From assembly GCF_001865015.1 (NCBI RefSeq), contig NZ_MJGV01000026.1, forward strand, positions 111,935 to 175,934: a stretch of DNA of 64,000 nucleotides. Direction: 5' to 3'. This DNA comes from Curtobacterium sp. MMLR14_010. GTDB lineage: Bacteria > Actinomycetota > Actinomycetes > Actinomycetales > Microbacteriaceae. The position numbers were made by a program, and so were the translations under genes. Under the pieces are notes generated by a model, which was given only the letters and a program-made list of their open reading frames with translations, had not been told where the DNA came from and made no database searches. This document shows, in pieces, positions 29,106 through 37,609 of the stretch (its first letter is position 1; every line of letters starts with the position of its first letter).

Positions 29106-29588
29106 TCAGGACGCGAGGACCTCGTCGAGGACGGTCGATGCCTTGTCCTCGTCGGTCTTCTCTGCGAGCGCGAGCTCGGAGATCAGGATCTGACGAGCCT
29201 TGGCGAGCATCCGCTTCTCACCCGCCGAGAGACCGCGGTCCTGGTCGCGGCGCCACAGGTCACGAACGACCTCTGACACCTTGATGACGTCACCGGAAGC
29301 GAGCTTCTCGAGGTTCGCCTTGTAGCGGCGAGACCAGTTGGTGGGCTCTTCCGTGAACGGTGCACGCAGCACTTCGAAGACCTTGTCGAGGCCTTCCTTG
29401 CCGATCACATCGCGGACGCCGACCAGGTCGACATTGTCTGCCGGCACCTCGATCGTCAGGTCACCCTGCGTGACACGCAGTTTCAGGTAGACCTTTTCCT
29501 CGCCCTTGATGACTCGCGTCTTGACTTCAGAGATGGTTGCCGCCCCGTGATGGGGATAGACGACGGTCTCGCCGACCTCGAATTGCAT
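29106..29588 (-). CDS. carD: CarD-family transcription regulator
   Basis: 160 residues. CarD binds the RNA polymerase beta lobe and stabilises open promoter complexes, especially at rRNA promoters; it is essential in mycobacteria. The N-terminal Tudor-like domain (about 1-65, [19 protein letters not shown]) and a helical C-terminal DNA-binding domain (about 70-155, including [13 protein letters not shown] with the wedge Trp) are intact. A GGAG ribosome site precedes the ATG at 29588 and a TAAACT -10-like hexamer lies about 27 bp upstream. First gene of the ispDF-cysS-rlmB run. Confidence 0.96.
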   Translation of the reverse strand: MQFEVGETVVYPHHGAATISEVKTRVIKGEEKVYLKLRVTQGDLTIEVPADNVDLVGVRDVIGKEGLDKVFEVLRAPFTEEPTNWSRRYKANLEKLASGDVIKVSEVVRDLWRRDQDRGLSAGEKRMLAKARQILISELALAEKTDEDKASTVLDEVLAS

Positions 29589-29733
29589 GTATCAAGCTCC
29601 GTTCCGCAACGCACAGTTTACCACAAGGGGTTCTCGGGTAAGAGGCACCGAACGGCGAGCACTGCGGCTCCCCGGTAGGATGGACCGGCGTCGGGCCGAT
29701 CGGCCGACGCATCGTGATCTTCGGAGGAATCTC

Positions 29734-30405
29734 TTGCGAGCTCGGGTACTCGTGTCCGTCGCCGTTGCGGCAACCATCGCGATCGGGGCCACCGGCTGCG
29801 CGTTCTTCACGCCGCAGGACACCAAGACGATCAAGCAGATCACCGACGGGGTGAACGTCACCGCGGGCAAGATCGATGTCCGCAACGCGCTGCTCATCTC
29901 GGACAGCGGTGACGACGCCCGCTTCGTCGGCACGCTCGTCAACAACAGCGACTCCAAGGACATCACCGTCTCGATGGAGCTCGGTGGCGACACCCAGACC
30001 GTCGAGGTCCCGGCCAACAGCCGCGTCGACCTCGCCCAGTCGTCCACCGACACCGACGAGGCCGAGTCGAGCGTCCAGACCGGCGAGGACACCCAGGGCA
30101 CGCAGGTCGTCGACGCGGAGGCGGTCGTCTTCTCCGGTGCCAAGGCCACGCCCGGCTCGCTCGTGAAGGTCTACTTCTCCTCCCCCGGCACCGAGGGCGT
30201 CTCGGCGAGCGTTCCCGTGCTCACCAGCGCGCAGGAGGAGTACCAGACCCTCGCGCCCAGCCCGAGCCCCAGCTCCACCCCGTCGGCCACGTCGACGTCG
30301 CCGTCCGACAGCGGTGCCACCTCCGACGGCGAAGCCGCCGTCCCCGGCACCCAGCCCACCGACTCGCAGACCGACTCGTCCGAGGGCGACAACGGCACCA
30401 AGTGA
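29734..30405 (+). CDS. Secreted lipoprotein, unknown function
   Basis: 223 residues if started at TTG 29734, which has GGAGG 6 nt upstream; in this reading a signal peptide (about 1-20) ends at a lipobox-like GATGC with Cys21. The body (about 30-165) has a beta-rich pattern (GTLVNNSDSKDITVSMELGG) like extracellular Ig-like or DUF4352-type domains, then a Ser/Pro/Thr tail. Homologues sit near regX3/senX3 in Microbacteriaceae and are sometimes misnamed DNA modification methylase; nothing here supports that name. A TAGGAT -10-like hexamer lies about 50 bp upstream. Confidence 0.8.
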   Translation: MRARVLVSVAVAATIAIGATGCAFFTPQDTKTIKQITDGVNVTAGKIDVRNALLISDSGDDARFVGTLVNNSDSKDITVSMELGGDTQTVEVPANSRVDLAQSSTDTDEAESSVQTGEDTQGTQVVDAEAVVFSGAKATPGSLVKVYFSSPGTEGVSASVPVLTSAQEEYQTLAPSPSPSSTPSATSTSPSDSGATSDGEAAVPGTQPTDSQTDSSEGDNGTK

Positions 30406-30441
30406 CGCCGACGAGTCCGGCTCACGCCGCGCTCGTCACGC

Positions 30442-30498
30442 AACGCACTGGAGGCCCGGTGCCGGTCCCAGGGACCGGCACCGGGCCTCCGGTGCGTT
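30442..30498. terminator. Bidirectional terminator, GGAGGCCC family
   Basis: A 28-bp stem (30442-30469 with 30471-30498) with one wobble pair. It lies between the convergent lipoprotein and regX3 genes and serves both. Confidence 0.9.
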
Positions 30499-30503
30499 CT
30501 GGC

Positions 30504-31184
30504 TCAGGCCTCGATCCGGTACCCGAGACCGCGGACGGTCACCAGGACCTCGGGGGCCGACGGCACCCGCTCGATCTTCGAGCGGATGCGCTTGATGTGC
30601 ACGTCGAGGGTCTTCGTGTCGCCGAAGTAGTCGGAGCCCCACACGCGGTCGATGAGCTGCCCGCGGGTCAGCACCCGACCGGCGTTGCGGAGCAGCAGCT
30701 CGAGGAGCTCGAACTCCTTGAGGGGCATCGGGGTCTCGGAGCCGTCGACCGACACCGTGTGGCGTTCGACGTCCATCCGGATGCCGCCGACCTGCAGGAT
30801 CCCGCTCTCGGCGGGGTCGTCCTCGGTGCGACGACGGAGGACCGCCCGCATCCGCGCGAGGAGCTCCCGCGTCGAGTACGGCTTCGTCACGTAGTCGTCG
30901 GCACCGAGCTCGAGCCCGACGACGATGTCCACCTCCGAGTCCTTCGCGGTCAGCATGATGATGGGCGCGTTCGACCTGGTGCGGATCTGTCGGCAGACCT
31001 CGGTGCCGGACAGGCCCGGCAGCATGAGGTCGAGGAGCACGAGGTCGGGGTTCTCCGCGTCGAACTTCGACAGCGCGGTCACGCCGTCCGCGGCGACGGC
31101 GGTCTCGTACCCTTCGCGCTGGAGCAGGAACTCCAGGGGTTCGCTCAGGGCCGGCTCGTCGTCGACGATGAGGATCTTGGTCAC
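30504..31184 (-). CDS. regX3: Response regulator RegX3 type
   Basis: 226 residues, OmpR family, starting at GTG 31184 that overlaps the senX3 stop (GTGA). Phospho-acceptor Asp52 (LVLLDLMLPGLSG), Thr (IIMLTAKD) and Lys (DDYVTKPYSTREL) are intact; the winged helix has LLLRNAGRVLTRGQLIDRVW. In mycobacteria RegX3 controls phosphate-starvation genes. The assignment rests on similarity, the SenX3 partner and divergent phoU; PHO-box-like sites before phoU, ppk and pstS in this window agree. Confidence 0.9.
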   Translation of the reverse strand: MTKILIVDDEPALSEPLEFLLQREGYETAVAADGVTALSKFDAENPDLVLLDLMLPGLSGTEVCRQIRTRSNAPIIMLTAKDSEVDIVVGLELGADDYVTKPYSTRELLARMRAVLRRRTEDDPAESGILQVGGIRMDVERHTVSVDGSETPMPLKEFELLELLLRNAGRVLTRGQLIDRVWGSDYFGDTKTLDVHIKRIRSKIERVPSAPEVLVTVRGLGYRIEA

Positions 31185-32347
31185 GATGGCTGCTCTTCCA
31201 GTTGCTCTTCGAGTGCTGAGGTCAGTTCGGTGTCCGCCTCGGGCAGGCGGATCGTGAAGGTCGAGCCCTTGCCGGGCTGCGACCACACACGCACGTCACC
31301 GCCGTGGTTGCCGATGACGTGCTTCACGATCGCGAGCCCGAGGCCGGTGCCTCCGGTGGCGCGCGATCGTGCGGGGTCGACGCGGTAGAAACGTTCGAAC
31401 ACCCGGTCGAGGTCCGCCTCGGGGATCCCGACGCCCTGGTCGGTCACCGCGATCTCGACGAACCCCTTGGTGCTCCGGACGCCGACGCCGACGCGGGTGT
31501 TGTCCGGGGAGTACTTGACGGCGTTGGCGATGAGGTTCGATACCGCGACCTGCAGGAGCGCCGGGCTGCCCATCACCCGGAGCTTCGACTTCTTCGCGCG
31601 GACCAGTTCGATGCCCCTGGCCCGGGCCACGACCTCGTTGCCGTCGATCGCCGCCTGCACGACCTTGTCGATGGAGGTCTCCTCGCTGGCCTCGAGCGTG
31701 TCGACGGACTGCAGCCGGGACAGCTCGATGATGTCCTTCGTCAGGGCCCCGAGCCGCTCGGCCTCGGTGAGGAGCTGTCCCGCGAACTTCCGCACGTGCA
31801 CCGGGTCGTCGGAGGCGGCGATGAGCGTCTCCGACAGCAGGCCGATCGCGCCGATGGGGGTCTTCAGCTCGTGCGAGATGTTCGCGACGAAGTCACGACG
31901 GACCTCGTCGATGCGCCGGGACTCGGTCAGGTCGTCCGCGGTCACGAGCACGTAGCGGTTCCCGAGCTGGGCGGCCCGGAAGCTGAGGTAGCCGACGAGC
32001 TCCCCACGACGGCCGCGCGGGAGCTCCATGTCCTCTGCTCCCATCTCACCGCTGGCGCGCACGCGGTCGACCAGGTCGAGGAGTTCGCGGTGCACGAGTC
32101 GTCGGCGGACGACCAGGCCGACGGTGAGTGCCTGCGGCGAGGCGGCGACCACCGTGTTCGACGGGTCGACGACCACGGCCGGGTTGTGCATGGTGGCGAT
32201 GACGGCCGCGACACCGTCCGGCAGGGTGCGCTCGGCGACGTCGGCTGCCCGTGCCGTGCGCTCGGCGGTGATGATCAGTCCGACGACTCCCGCGCCGAAC
32301 ACCCCGCCGAGGAGCATCGACAGTGGCACGAGCCACGCGTTGTCCAT
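31181..32347 (-). CDS. senX3: Sensor histidine kinase SenX3 type
   Basis: 388 residues: one N-terminal transmembrane segment (about 6-27), a PAS-like region (about 45-140), HisKA with His159 (VANISHELKTPIGAI) and a complete ATPase domain (SNLIANAVKYSP, DQGVGIPEADL, GGTGLGLAIVKHV). It senses phosphate status through PhoU and the Pst transporter in relatives. The ATG at 32347 has a TACACT -10 hexamer exactly 6 nt upstream, so the mRNA is probably leaderless. It overlaps regX3 by 4 bp and is divergent from phoU. Confidence 0.9.
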   Translation of the reverse strand: MDNAWLVPLSMLLGGVFGAGVVGLIITAERTARAADVAERTLPDGVAAVIATMHNPAVVVDPSNTVVAASPQALTVGLVVRRRLVHRELLDLVDRVRASGEMGAEDMELPRGRRGELVGYLSFRAAQLGNRYVLVTADDLTESRRIDEVRRDFVANISHELKTPIGAIGLLSETLIAASDDPVHVRKFAGQLLTEAERLGALTKDIIELSRLQSVDTLEASEETSIDKVVQAAIDGNEVVARARGIELVRAKKSKLRVMGSPALLQVAVSNLIANAVKYSPDNTRVGVGVRSTKGFVEIAVTDQGVGIPEADLDRVFERFYRVDPARSRATGGTGLGLAIVKHVIGNHGGDVRVWSQPGKGSTFTIRLPEADTELTSALEEQLEEQPS

Positions 32348-32375
32348 GCCGTCAGTGTAGGAGTGGTCATGCACG

Positions 32376-32407
32376 GTTCCGACACCGTTCACCGCTGTTC
32401 GCTGGCC
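32376..32407. promoter_or_regulatory. Possible PHO-box-like repeats before senX3
   Basis: GTTC recurs at 32376, 32387 and 32397 (GTTCCGACACC, GTTCACCGCTG, GTTCGCTGGCC), with 11- and 10-bp spacing, just upstream of the senX3 -10. Weaker than the copy at 32441. Confidence 0.4.
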
Positions 32408-32440
32408 TTCACGCGCAGGATCGCGAAGCGTTCAGTCCCA

Positions 32441-32462
32441 GGTCACCGTTCGTTCACCTGGG
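32441..32462 (+). promoter_or_regulatory. PHO box upstream of phoU
   Basis: Two 11-bp direct repeats, GGTCACCGTTC and GTTCACCTGGG, 42 bp before phoU. This matches the actinobacterial PHO-box pattern and is a likely RegX3 site. Confidence 0.65.
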
Positions 32463-32504
32463 CTGACGACACTCCACCGGTACGCATCAGAGAGGTCTTC
32501 CCCC

Positions 32505-33176
32505 ATGCGCGAAGTGTTCCAGCAGGAGCTCCAGGACGTCCAAGAGCGTCTGACCGAGATCGCCGGACTCGTCGAGTCCGCCATCACCCGAGCCACGGAG
32601 GCGTTCACCGAGTCTGACGTCGCACTCGCCGAAGAGGTGATCGCCGACGACGCGAAGATCGACGAGGCCGCGCAGAACCTCGACGAGGTCGCCATCGACA
32701 TCCTGGCGCGCCAGGCCCCCGTCGCCCGCGACCTCCGCGTGGTCGTCACGGCCCTCCGGGTCAGCTCGTCGCTCGAGCGCATGGGCGACATGGCCGAGCA
32801 CATCGCCCAGCTCGCTCGTCAGCGCTTCCCCGAGAAGGTCGTGCCGAAGGGCCTGCGCGGCACCTTCAAGAAGATGGGCCAGCACGACGTCGCGATGGCC
32901 CAGAAGCTCACGCGTCTGCTCGCCACCGAGGACATCCAGCTCGCCGAGGAGATCCGCGACGAGGACGACGCCGTCGACGAGCTGCACGCGAGCGTCTTCG
33001 ACTTCGTGCTCGGCGAGGCCTGGAAGGGCGGCCCGGTCGACACGGTCGACGCCACCCTCGCGTCCCGCTACCACGAGCGCTTCGCCGACCACGCCGTGTC
33101 GATCGCGAAGAAGGTGCAGTACCTGGCGACGGGCGACTGGACCGGCGCGAGCACCAGCACCAGCACCACGGTCTGA
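32505..33176 (+). CDS. phoU: Phosphate regulator PhoU
   Basis: 223 residues, two PhoU three-helix repeats. The metal-binding-type motifs EEVIADDAKID and the second-repeat EEIRDEDDAVDELH are present. PhoU links the Pst transporter to the sensor kinase and damps the phosphate response. The ATG at 32505 begins MREVFQQELQDVQERL, the usual start. It is divergent from senX3-regX3 rather than in the pst operon, as in mycobacteria and Streptomyces. A strong terminator follows. Confidence 0.95.
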   Translation: MREVFQQELQDVQERLTEIAGLVESAITRATEAFTESDVALAEEVIADDAKIDEAAQNLDEVAIDILARQAPVARDLRVVVTALRVSSSLERMGDMAEHIAQLARQRFPEKVVPKGLRGTFKKMGQHDVAMAQKLTRLLATEDIQLAEEIRDEDDAVDELHASVFDFVLGEAWKGGPVDTVDATLASRYHERFADHAVSIAKKVQYLATGDWTGASTSTSTTV

Positions 33177-33183
33177 GTCAGCT

Positions 33184-33221
33184 GCAGGAACGGCCGGCCC
33201 CACGGGGTCGGCCGTTCCTGC
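33184..33221 (+). terminator. Terminator of phoU
   Basis: 18-bp stem (33184-33201 with 33204-33221) with one wobble, 7 bp after the stop. Confidence 0.85.
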
Positions 33222-33258
33222 GTCCGCGGGCCACCTCCGGTCTGGGAGGATCGACGGC

Positions 33259-33798
33259 ATGGCCCAGGTCGCGATCATCGTCAACGGCATGCCCGGCTCG
33301 GGCAAGTCCACCATCGGAGCAGCACTCGCCGAGGTGCTCGGCTGCCCGTTCCTCTCGAAGGACCGCGTCAAGGAGCCGCTGGCGGACATCGTCGGTCCGA
33401 TGATCGACTCACGACCACTCGGCGGCATCGCGATGGACACCGTCTGGGCGATGGCCGGGGCGGTCGAGAACGGGGTCGTCGTCGACGCCGTCTGGCTTCG
33501 TGCTCGTGACCGGTCCTTCCTGGAGGCCGGGCTCGCCTCCGCAGGGTCACCGCGCGCTGTCGAGGTGTGGTGTCACGTCGACGTGGAGACCGCCAGGGAG
33601 CGGCTGGCCGACCGGTACGACCCCGGTTCGCCCGTGCGCCACGAGGTCCACGGCGACCTGACGGACGTCCTGGCGTTCTGGGACGAGCACGGCGCCGACG
33701 CCGGTCCGACTGGACTGCTCCCCGTCGTCACCGTCGACACCACGAAGCCGTACGACGTCGGCGCGCTCGTGCAGGAGATCGCCGACCACTTCGCCTGA
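33259..33798 (+). CDS. P-loop kinase-like protein (AAA_33)
   Basis: 179 residues. Walker A is NGMPGSGKSTIG near residue 9, and the fold resembles gluconate/chloramphenicol-kinase-like P-loop enzymes; a Walker-B-like GVVVDAVWLRARD lies near 75 and an Arg-rich lid (RERLADRY) near 115. It probably phosphorylates a small molecule, identity unknown. A GAGGAT hexamer 7 nt before the ATG suggests either a leaderless start or a GGAGG ribosome site. It is a single gene between phoU and gpm, and shares a terminator with the latter. Confidence 0.82.
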   Translation: MAQVAIIVNGMPGSGKSTIGAALAEVLGCPFLSKDRVKEPLADIVGPMIDSRPLGGIAMDTVWAMAGAVENGVVVDAVWLRARDRSFLEAGLASAGSPRAVEVWCHVDVETARERLADRYDPGSPVRHEVHGDLTDVLAFWDEHGADAGPTGLLPVVTVDTTKPYDVGALVQEIADHFA

Positions 33799-33849
33799 GC
33801 GCCAGCACTCCGGCGTCCGCCCCGGCCCCGGCCCCGGCGCCGGACGGCC

Positions 33850-33880
33850 GAACGCCCCGCCTGACCCAGGCGGGGCGTTC
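33850..33880. terminator. Bidirectional terminator
   Basis: GAACGCCCCGCC (33850-33861) pairs perfectly with 33869-33880 across 7 nt, between the convergent kinase-like gene and gpm. Confidence 0.85.
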
Positions 33881-33900
33881 GTCGTCGTGTCGGTGTCGGG

Positions 33901-34647
33901 CTACTTCTTGGCGCCCTGGGCGGCGACCGCGGCGGCACCAGCAGCGGCGGCCTCGGGGTCGAGGTAGCGCGAGGGGCCGGTCGGACGGTGCTCGTCGTCG
34001 AGCTCGTACACGAGCGGGATGCCCGTCGGGATGTTCAGCCCGGCGATGTCTTCGTCGGAGATGCCGTCGAGGTGCTTCACGAGCGCCCGGAGCGAGTTGC
34101 CGTGCGCGGTGACCAGGACGGTCTTGCCGGCGGCGAGGTCCTTCGTGATGTCCGACTCCCAGTACGGCAGCAGGCGGTCGATCACGAGCTTGAGCGACTC
34201 GGTGCGGGGCAGTGCGTCCCCGAGGTCGGCGTAGCGGCGGTCACCGTGCTGGGACCACTCGGCGTCGTCGGCGATGGGGGGCGGCGGGACGTCGAACGAG
34301 CGGCGCCACTCCATGAACTTCTGCTCGCCGTACTCCTCGAGCGTCTGGGCCTTGTCCTTGCCCTGCAGGTCGCCGTAGTGCCGCTCGTTCAGGCGCCAGT
34401 CGCGCTTGACGGGCAGCCAGGCGAGGTCGGCCTCGAGCAGGGCGATGTCCGCGGTCTGGATCGCCCGGGTCAGGAGCGAGGTGTACAGGACGTCGGGGAC
34501 GATGCCGGACTCGGCGATGAGCTCGCCGGCGCGCTTCGCCTCCTTCTCGCCCAGCTCGGAGAGCCGGACGTCGACCCAACCGGTGAACAGGTTCTTCTGG
34601 TTCCAGTCACTGTTGCCGTGACGGAGCAGGACGAGCGTGGAGGTCAT
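33901..34647 (-). CDS. gpmA: 2,3-bisphosphoglycerate-dependent phosphoglycerate mutase
   Basis: 248 residues. It interconverts 3- and 2-phosphoglycerate in glycolysis. The phospho-His is His10 in [10 protein letters not shown]; the second His is in [10 protein letters not shown] and the acid base Glu in [11 protein letters not shown]. Insert and C-terminal segments of the full dPGM are present, so it is not just a histidine phosphatase. On the minus strand TAGGAT lies exactly 6 nt before the ATG (leaderless). It ends with an Ala-rich tail. Confidence 0.96.
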   Translation of the reverse strand: MTSTLVLLRHGNSDWNQKNLFTGWVDVRLSELGEKEAKRAGELIAESGIVPDVLYTSLLTRAIQTADIALLEADLAWLPVKRDWRLNERHYGDLQGKDKAQTLEEYGEQKFMEWRRSFDVPPPPIADDAEWSQHGDRRYADLGDALPRTESLKLVIDRLLPYWESDITKDLAAGKTVLVTAHGNSLRALVKHLDGISDEDIAGLNIPTGIPLVYELDDEHRPTGPSRYLDPEAAAAGAAAVAAQGAKK

Positions 34648-34690
34648 GCTCCGATCCTACCGAGCGTGGCCGTCCCCGTACCCTGGTGGC

Positions 34691-35464
34691 ATGCCCATCG
34701 GGAACGTCACGCGCGGCACGACCGGGTACAACCGGCTCCGTCGTGTCGACCGCTGGATCGCGACGCTCCCGGCACTTCGTCGGAGCACCGACCCCCTGGT
34801 CGCGGACGTCGGCTACGGCGCGAGCCCGACGACCACCCTGGAGCTGCGCGACCGTCTGGTGGCCGTCCGACCGGACGTCGAGGTCACCGGCATCGAGATC
34901 GAGCCGTCCCGCGTGGCCCTGGCGAACGCCGGCACCCGCGACGGCGTGACGTTCCGGCTCGGCGGCTTCGAGACCCCCACACCAGGCGGTCGGCGGCCCG
35001 CGGTGATCCGGGCGTTCAACGTCCTGCGGCAGTACGACGAGTCCCAGGTCGTGGCCTCGTGGCGGATCATGCAGGACCGACTGCAGCCGGGCGGGGCGCT
35101 CGTCGAGGGCACCTGCAACGAGGTCGGCCGCGTGGCGTCCTGGGTGACGCTCGACGAGCTCGAGCCGCGGACCTTCACGGCGTCCCTGCGGCTGGCCGGT
35201 CTCGACGTGCCGAGCATCGTCGCCGAACGGCTGCCGAAGGCCCTCATCCACCGGAACGTCCCCGGCGAGCGCGTGCACGCGTTCCTGCGCGACCTGGACC
35301 TGGCGTGGGCGGTCGCCGCACCGCTCGGGACGTACGGGCCCAGGCAGCGTTGGCTCGCCGCGGTCGCCGGCATGCGCGACCGCGGCTGGCCGGTGCTGCA
35401 CGGCACGACCCGGTGGCGGCTCGGGGAGCTCAGCGTCCCCTGGTCGGCGGTCGCGCCCGCCTGA
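34691..35464 (+). CDS. Putative class I SAM methyltransferase
   Basis: 257 residues from ATG 34691, where TACCCT lies exactly 6 nt upstream (leaderless). Motif I appears as VADVGYGASPTTTLEL and motif II as VEVTGIEIEPSRVALA, the pattern of a Rossmann methyltransferase that binds SAM. The C-terminal part (about 160-257) is specific to an actinobacterial family found beside gpm. The substrate is unknown. It is divergent from gpmA, with 43 bp between starts holding two -10 boxes back to back. Confidence 0.82.
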   Translation: MPIGNVTRGTTGYNRLRRVDRWIATLPALRRSTDPLVADVGYGASPTTTLELRDRLVAVRPDVEVTGIEIEPSRVALANAGTRDGVTFRLGGFETPTPGGRRPAVIRAFNVLRQYDESQVVASWRIMQDRLQPGGALVEGTCNEVGRVASWVTLDELEPRTFTASLRLAGLDVPSIVAERLPKALIHRNVPGERVHAFLRDLDLAWAVAAPLGTYGPRQRWLAAVAGMRDRGWPVLHGTTRWRLGELSVPWSAVAPA

Positions 35465-35540
35465 TTGCCGTCGCGGCCCCGGCGCACCTCGGGGGTCGTT
35501 CTCACCCGAAGTCATCCTGCTGAGCGATGTCCGTGTAGGT

Positions 35541-35553
35541 GATATGTGAAATA
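35541..35553 (+). promoter_or_regulatory. AT-rich motif before ABC/GT2 operon
   Basis: GATATGTGAAATA lies 8 bp before the start of the permease gene. The same 13-mer with one change (GACATGTGAAATA) occurs at 55589-55601 in the exosortase-locus promoter. Such AT-rich words are rare in this GC-rich DNA. Confidence 0.4.
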
Positions 35554-35561
35554 GTCGCCGC

Positions 35562-36899
35562 ATGACCTCCCTCCGCCTCCTGGTCCTGCTCTTCGGCCCG
35601 AGGACTGCTCGGCCCGCCACGCGGATCGCAGCGCTGTCGGCGTTCGCCGTCGTGGGCGCGGTGCTCTCCGCCCTCGGCAACGCCTTCGTCGCCTACGCGT
35701 CCGCCGACGGTCCGGTCTCCACGCTCTACGGTCTGATGTCCTGGACCGCCACGGCCATGCTCGCTGCTCCCGTCCTGATGCTCGTCGAGTCGGCGGTGAC
35801 GGCGACCGCGTCGGACCGCAACGACCGGCTCGCGACGCTCCGGCTGCTCGGTGCCTCGTCCCGCCTGGTCCGGCGGCTCCCGGTCATCGAGTCAGCCGTC
35901 CTCGCCGCGACCGGCAGCGCCGTCGGGGCCGCAGTCGGGACCGTGGTGGCCCTCCTCGTGGGACAACCGGGCCTCACCGGTGCCGCGAACACCGTCGCCG
36001 GAGCACCCCTCGGCCTGCTCGGCGTCGGGGGCACCGTCGTCCTGGTCACCCTGCTCGCGATGTGGCGAGGGGCGCTCGGGCTCCGTCAGGTGCTGATCGA
36101 GCCGCTGGGGGTCCGCCGCCGGGAGCAGCCGGAACCGGTCGATCCTCGTGCACTTCGTCGCGGTCTCGTCGTCCTCGGGCTGACCACGGCTGGTGGGATC
36201 GTGTTCGGCGCCCAGATGTCGATGATCGGCGTCGTCCTGATCCTCGTCGGGATCGTCACCGCGATGACGACCCTCCGCCTGATCGGCCCCGTCGTCGTCG
36301 GCGGGCTGGCGACGCGTGCGCATCGCCGGGCCGGCAGCGCCGCAGCCCTCATCGCCGCCCGGACCGCGATGGAGGCCCCGTTCGCCGCATGGCGCCGTGT
36401 CAGCGGTGTGACGATGACGACCTTCGTCGCCGTCGTCGCCGCGGGCGGCATGGCACTGCTCGCTCCTGTCACCGAGCCCACCGTCGTCCACGACGTCACC
36501 GTCACGACGGTCATCACCCTGGCGTGCTCGACGCTGCTCACCGCCGCCACCGTCACGCTCGACGAGGTCAGCGCGGTGCTCGACCGCCAGGCCCTGTACC
36601 TCGGCCTGCACCACGTCGGTACGCCACGCTCCGTGCTCGACATGGCACGGCTGCGCGGCGTCGGGCTCCCGCTCGTGTCGATGTCCGCCCTCGCCCTGCT
36701 CTCGGCCACGATGCTCGTCGGTCCGCTCGTGCTCGGCGTCGGAGCCCTCTCGGGTCCGTCGGTCGTCACGCTCGGTGTCTCGGTGTCCGTCGGGGTCGGC
36801 ATCGCCCTCGTCGGTGTCGCCCTCGCCGGCCGACTCCTGCCCCGAGACCCCGCTCCCCCTGCCCACCGCACGACCGAACCGAACGGAGCCACCTCGTGA
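35562..36899 (+). CDS. FtsX-like ABC transporter permease
   Basis: 445 residues with eight or more hydrophobic segments arranged as two FtsX-like halves (about 15-175 and 240-430). Large extracellular MacB-type domains are missing, as in peptide-export or bacitracin-type permeases. The conserved coupling stretch RLATLRLLGASSRLV is near residue 88. It shares a GTGA overlap with its ATPase gene. The exported substrate is unknown; the third gene of the operon is a polysaccharide-synthase-like glycosyltransferase, so a link to cell-envelope carbohydrate is possible. Confidence 0.85.
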   Translation: MTSLRLLVLLFGPRTARPATRIAALSAFAVVGAVLSALGNAFVAYASADGPVSTLYGLMSWTATAMLAAPVLMLVESAVTATASDRNDRLATLRLLGASSRLVRRLPVIESAVLAATGSAVGAAVGTVVALLVGQPGLTGAANTVAGAPLGLLGVGGTVVLVTLLAMWRGALGLRQVLIEPLGVRRREQPEPVDPRALRRGLVVLGLTTAGGIVFGAQMSMIGVVLILVGIVTAMTTLRLIGPVVVGGLATRAHRRAGSAAALIAARTAMEAPFAAWRRVSGVTMTTFVAVVAAGGMALLAPVTEPTVVHDVTVTTVITLACSTLLTAATVTLDEVSAVLDRQALYLGLHHVGTPRSVLDMARLRGVGLPLVSMSALALLSATMLVGPLVLGVGALSGPSVVTLGVSVSVGVGIALVGVALAGRLLPRDPAPPAHRTTEPNGATS

Positions 36900-37609
36900 G
36901 CACCGCCGCACCGACCATCCTCGCCACCCGACTCACCCGTCGCTACGGCGACACCGCCGCACTCGACGACGTCAGCATCGCGATCAGGCCCGGCGAGTCC
37001 CTCGCGATCACCGGGACGTCCGGCTCGGGCAAGAGCACGCTGCTGCACTGCCTGGCCGGGATCGACACCCCGGACGCCGGCACGGTGATGCTCGCGACCG
37101 ACCGCGGCCGGAAGGACATCGCGACGATGCGCAGCGAGCGACGGTCGAGGCTCCGCCGCACGCGCTTCGGGTTCGTCTTCCAGCAGGGGCTGCTCATTCC
37201 CGAACTCACCGCGGTCGAGAACGCCGCGCTGCCGTTGCTCCTGGCCGGACGGTCCCGTCGGGACGCCGAACGGGCCGCCGGGGAGTGGCTCCGCGCGCTC
37301 GGACTCGCCGGACTCGAGGACCGCCGACTCGGCCAGCTCTCGGGCGGGCAGGTCCAGCGGGTCGCCATCGCCCGGGCCCAGGTGACCGCCCCCGACGTCG
37401 TGTTCGCGGACGAGCCGACCGGCGCGCTCGACCCGACGACGTCGCTCGAGGTCATGCACGCCCTGCGCACCGCGGTCGTCGGGAACGGCGGCAGCCTGGT
37501 CGTCGTCACGCACGACCCCGTGGTGGCCGCCGGCTGCGACCGCACGGTCCACATCGACCACGGGCGGATCCGCTCCGACTCGATGAACCACGCCGAGCGG
37601 CGCCGATGA
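36896..37609 (+). CDS. ABC transporter ATP-binding protein, LolD/MacB type
   Basis: 237 residues from GTG 36896 overlapping the permease stop. Walker A GTSGSGKSTLLHC, Q loop FGFVFQQGLLIPELT, signature LSGGQVQRVAIARAQ, Walker B DVVFADEPTGALDP and the H loop VVTHDP are intact. It energises the FtsX-like permease. Its stop overlaps the next gene's ATG (ATGA), so all three are translationally coupled. Confidence 0.93.
   Translation: MSTAAPTILATRLTRRYGDTAALDDVSIAIRPGESLAITGTSGSGKSTLLHCLAGIDTPDAGTVMLATDRGRKDIATMRSERRSRLRRTRFGFVFQQGLLIPELTAVENAALPLLLAGRSRRDAERAAGEWLRALGLAGLEDRRLGQLSGGQVQRVAIARAQVTAPDVVFADEPTGALDPTTSLEVMHALRTAVVGNGGSLVVVTHDPVVAAGCDRTVHIDHGRIRSDSMNHAERRR

Noticed and set aside
29734..30405. 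DNA modification methylase, a name often attached to homologues of this lipoprotein
   Set aside because: There is a signal peptide and lipobox, and no SAM or methylase motif.
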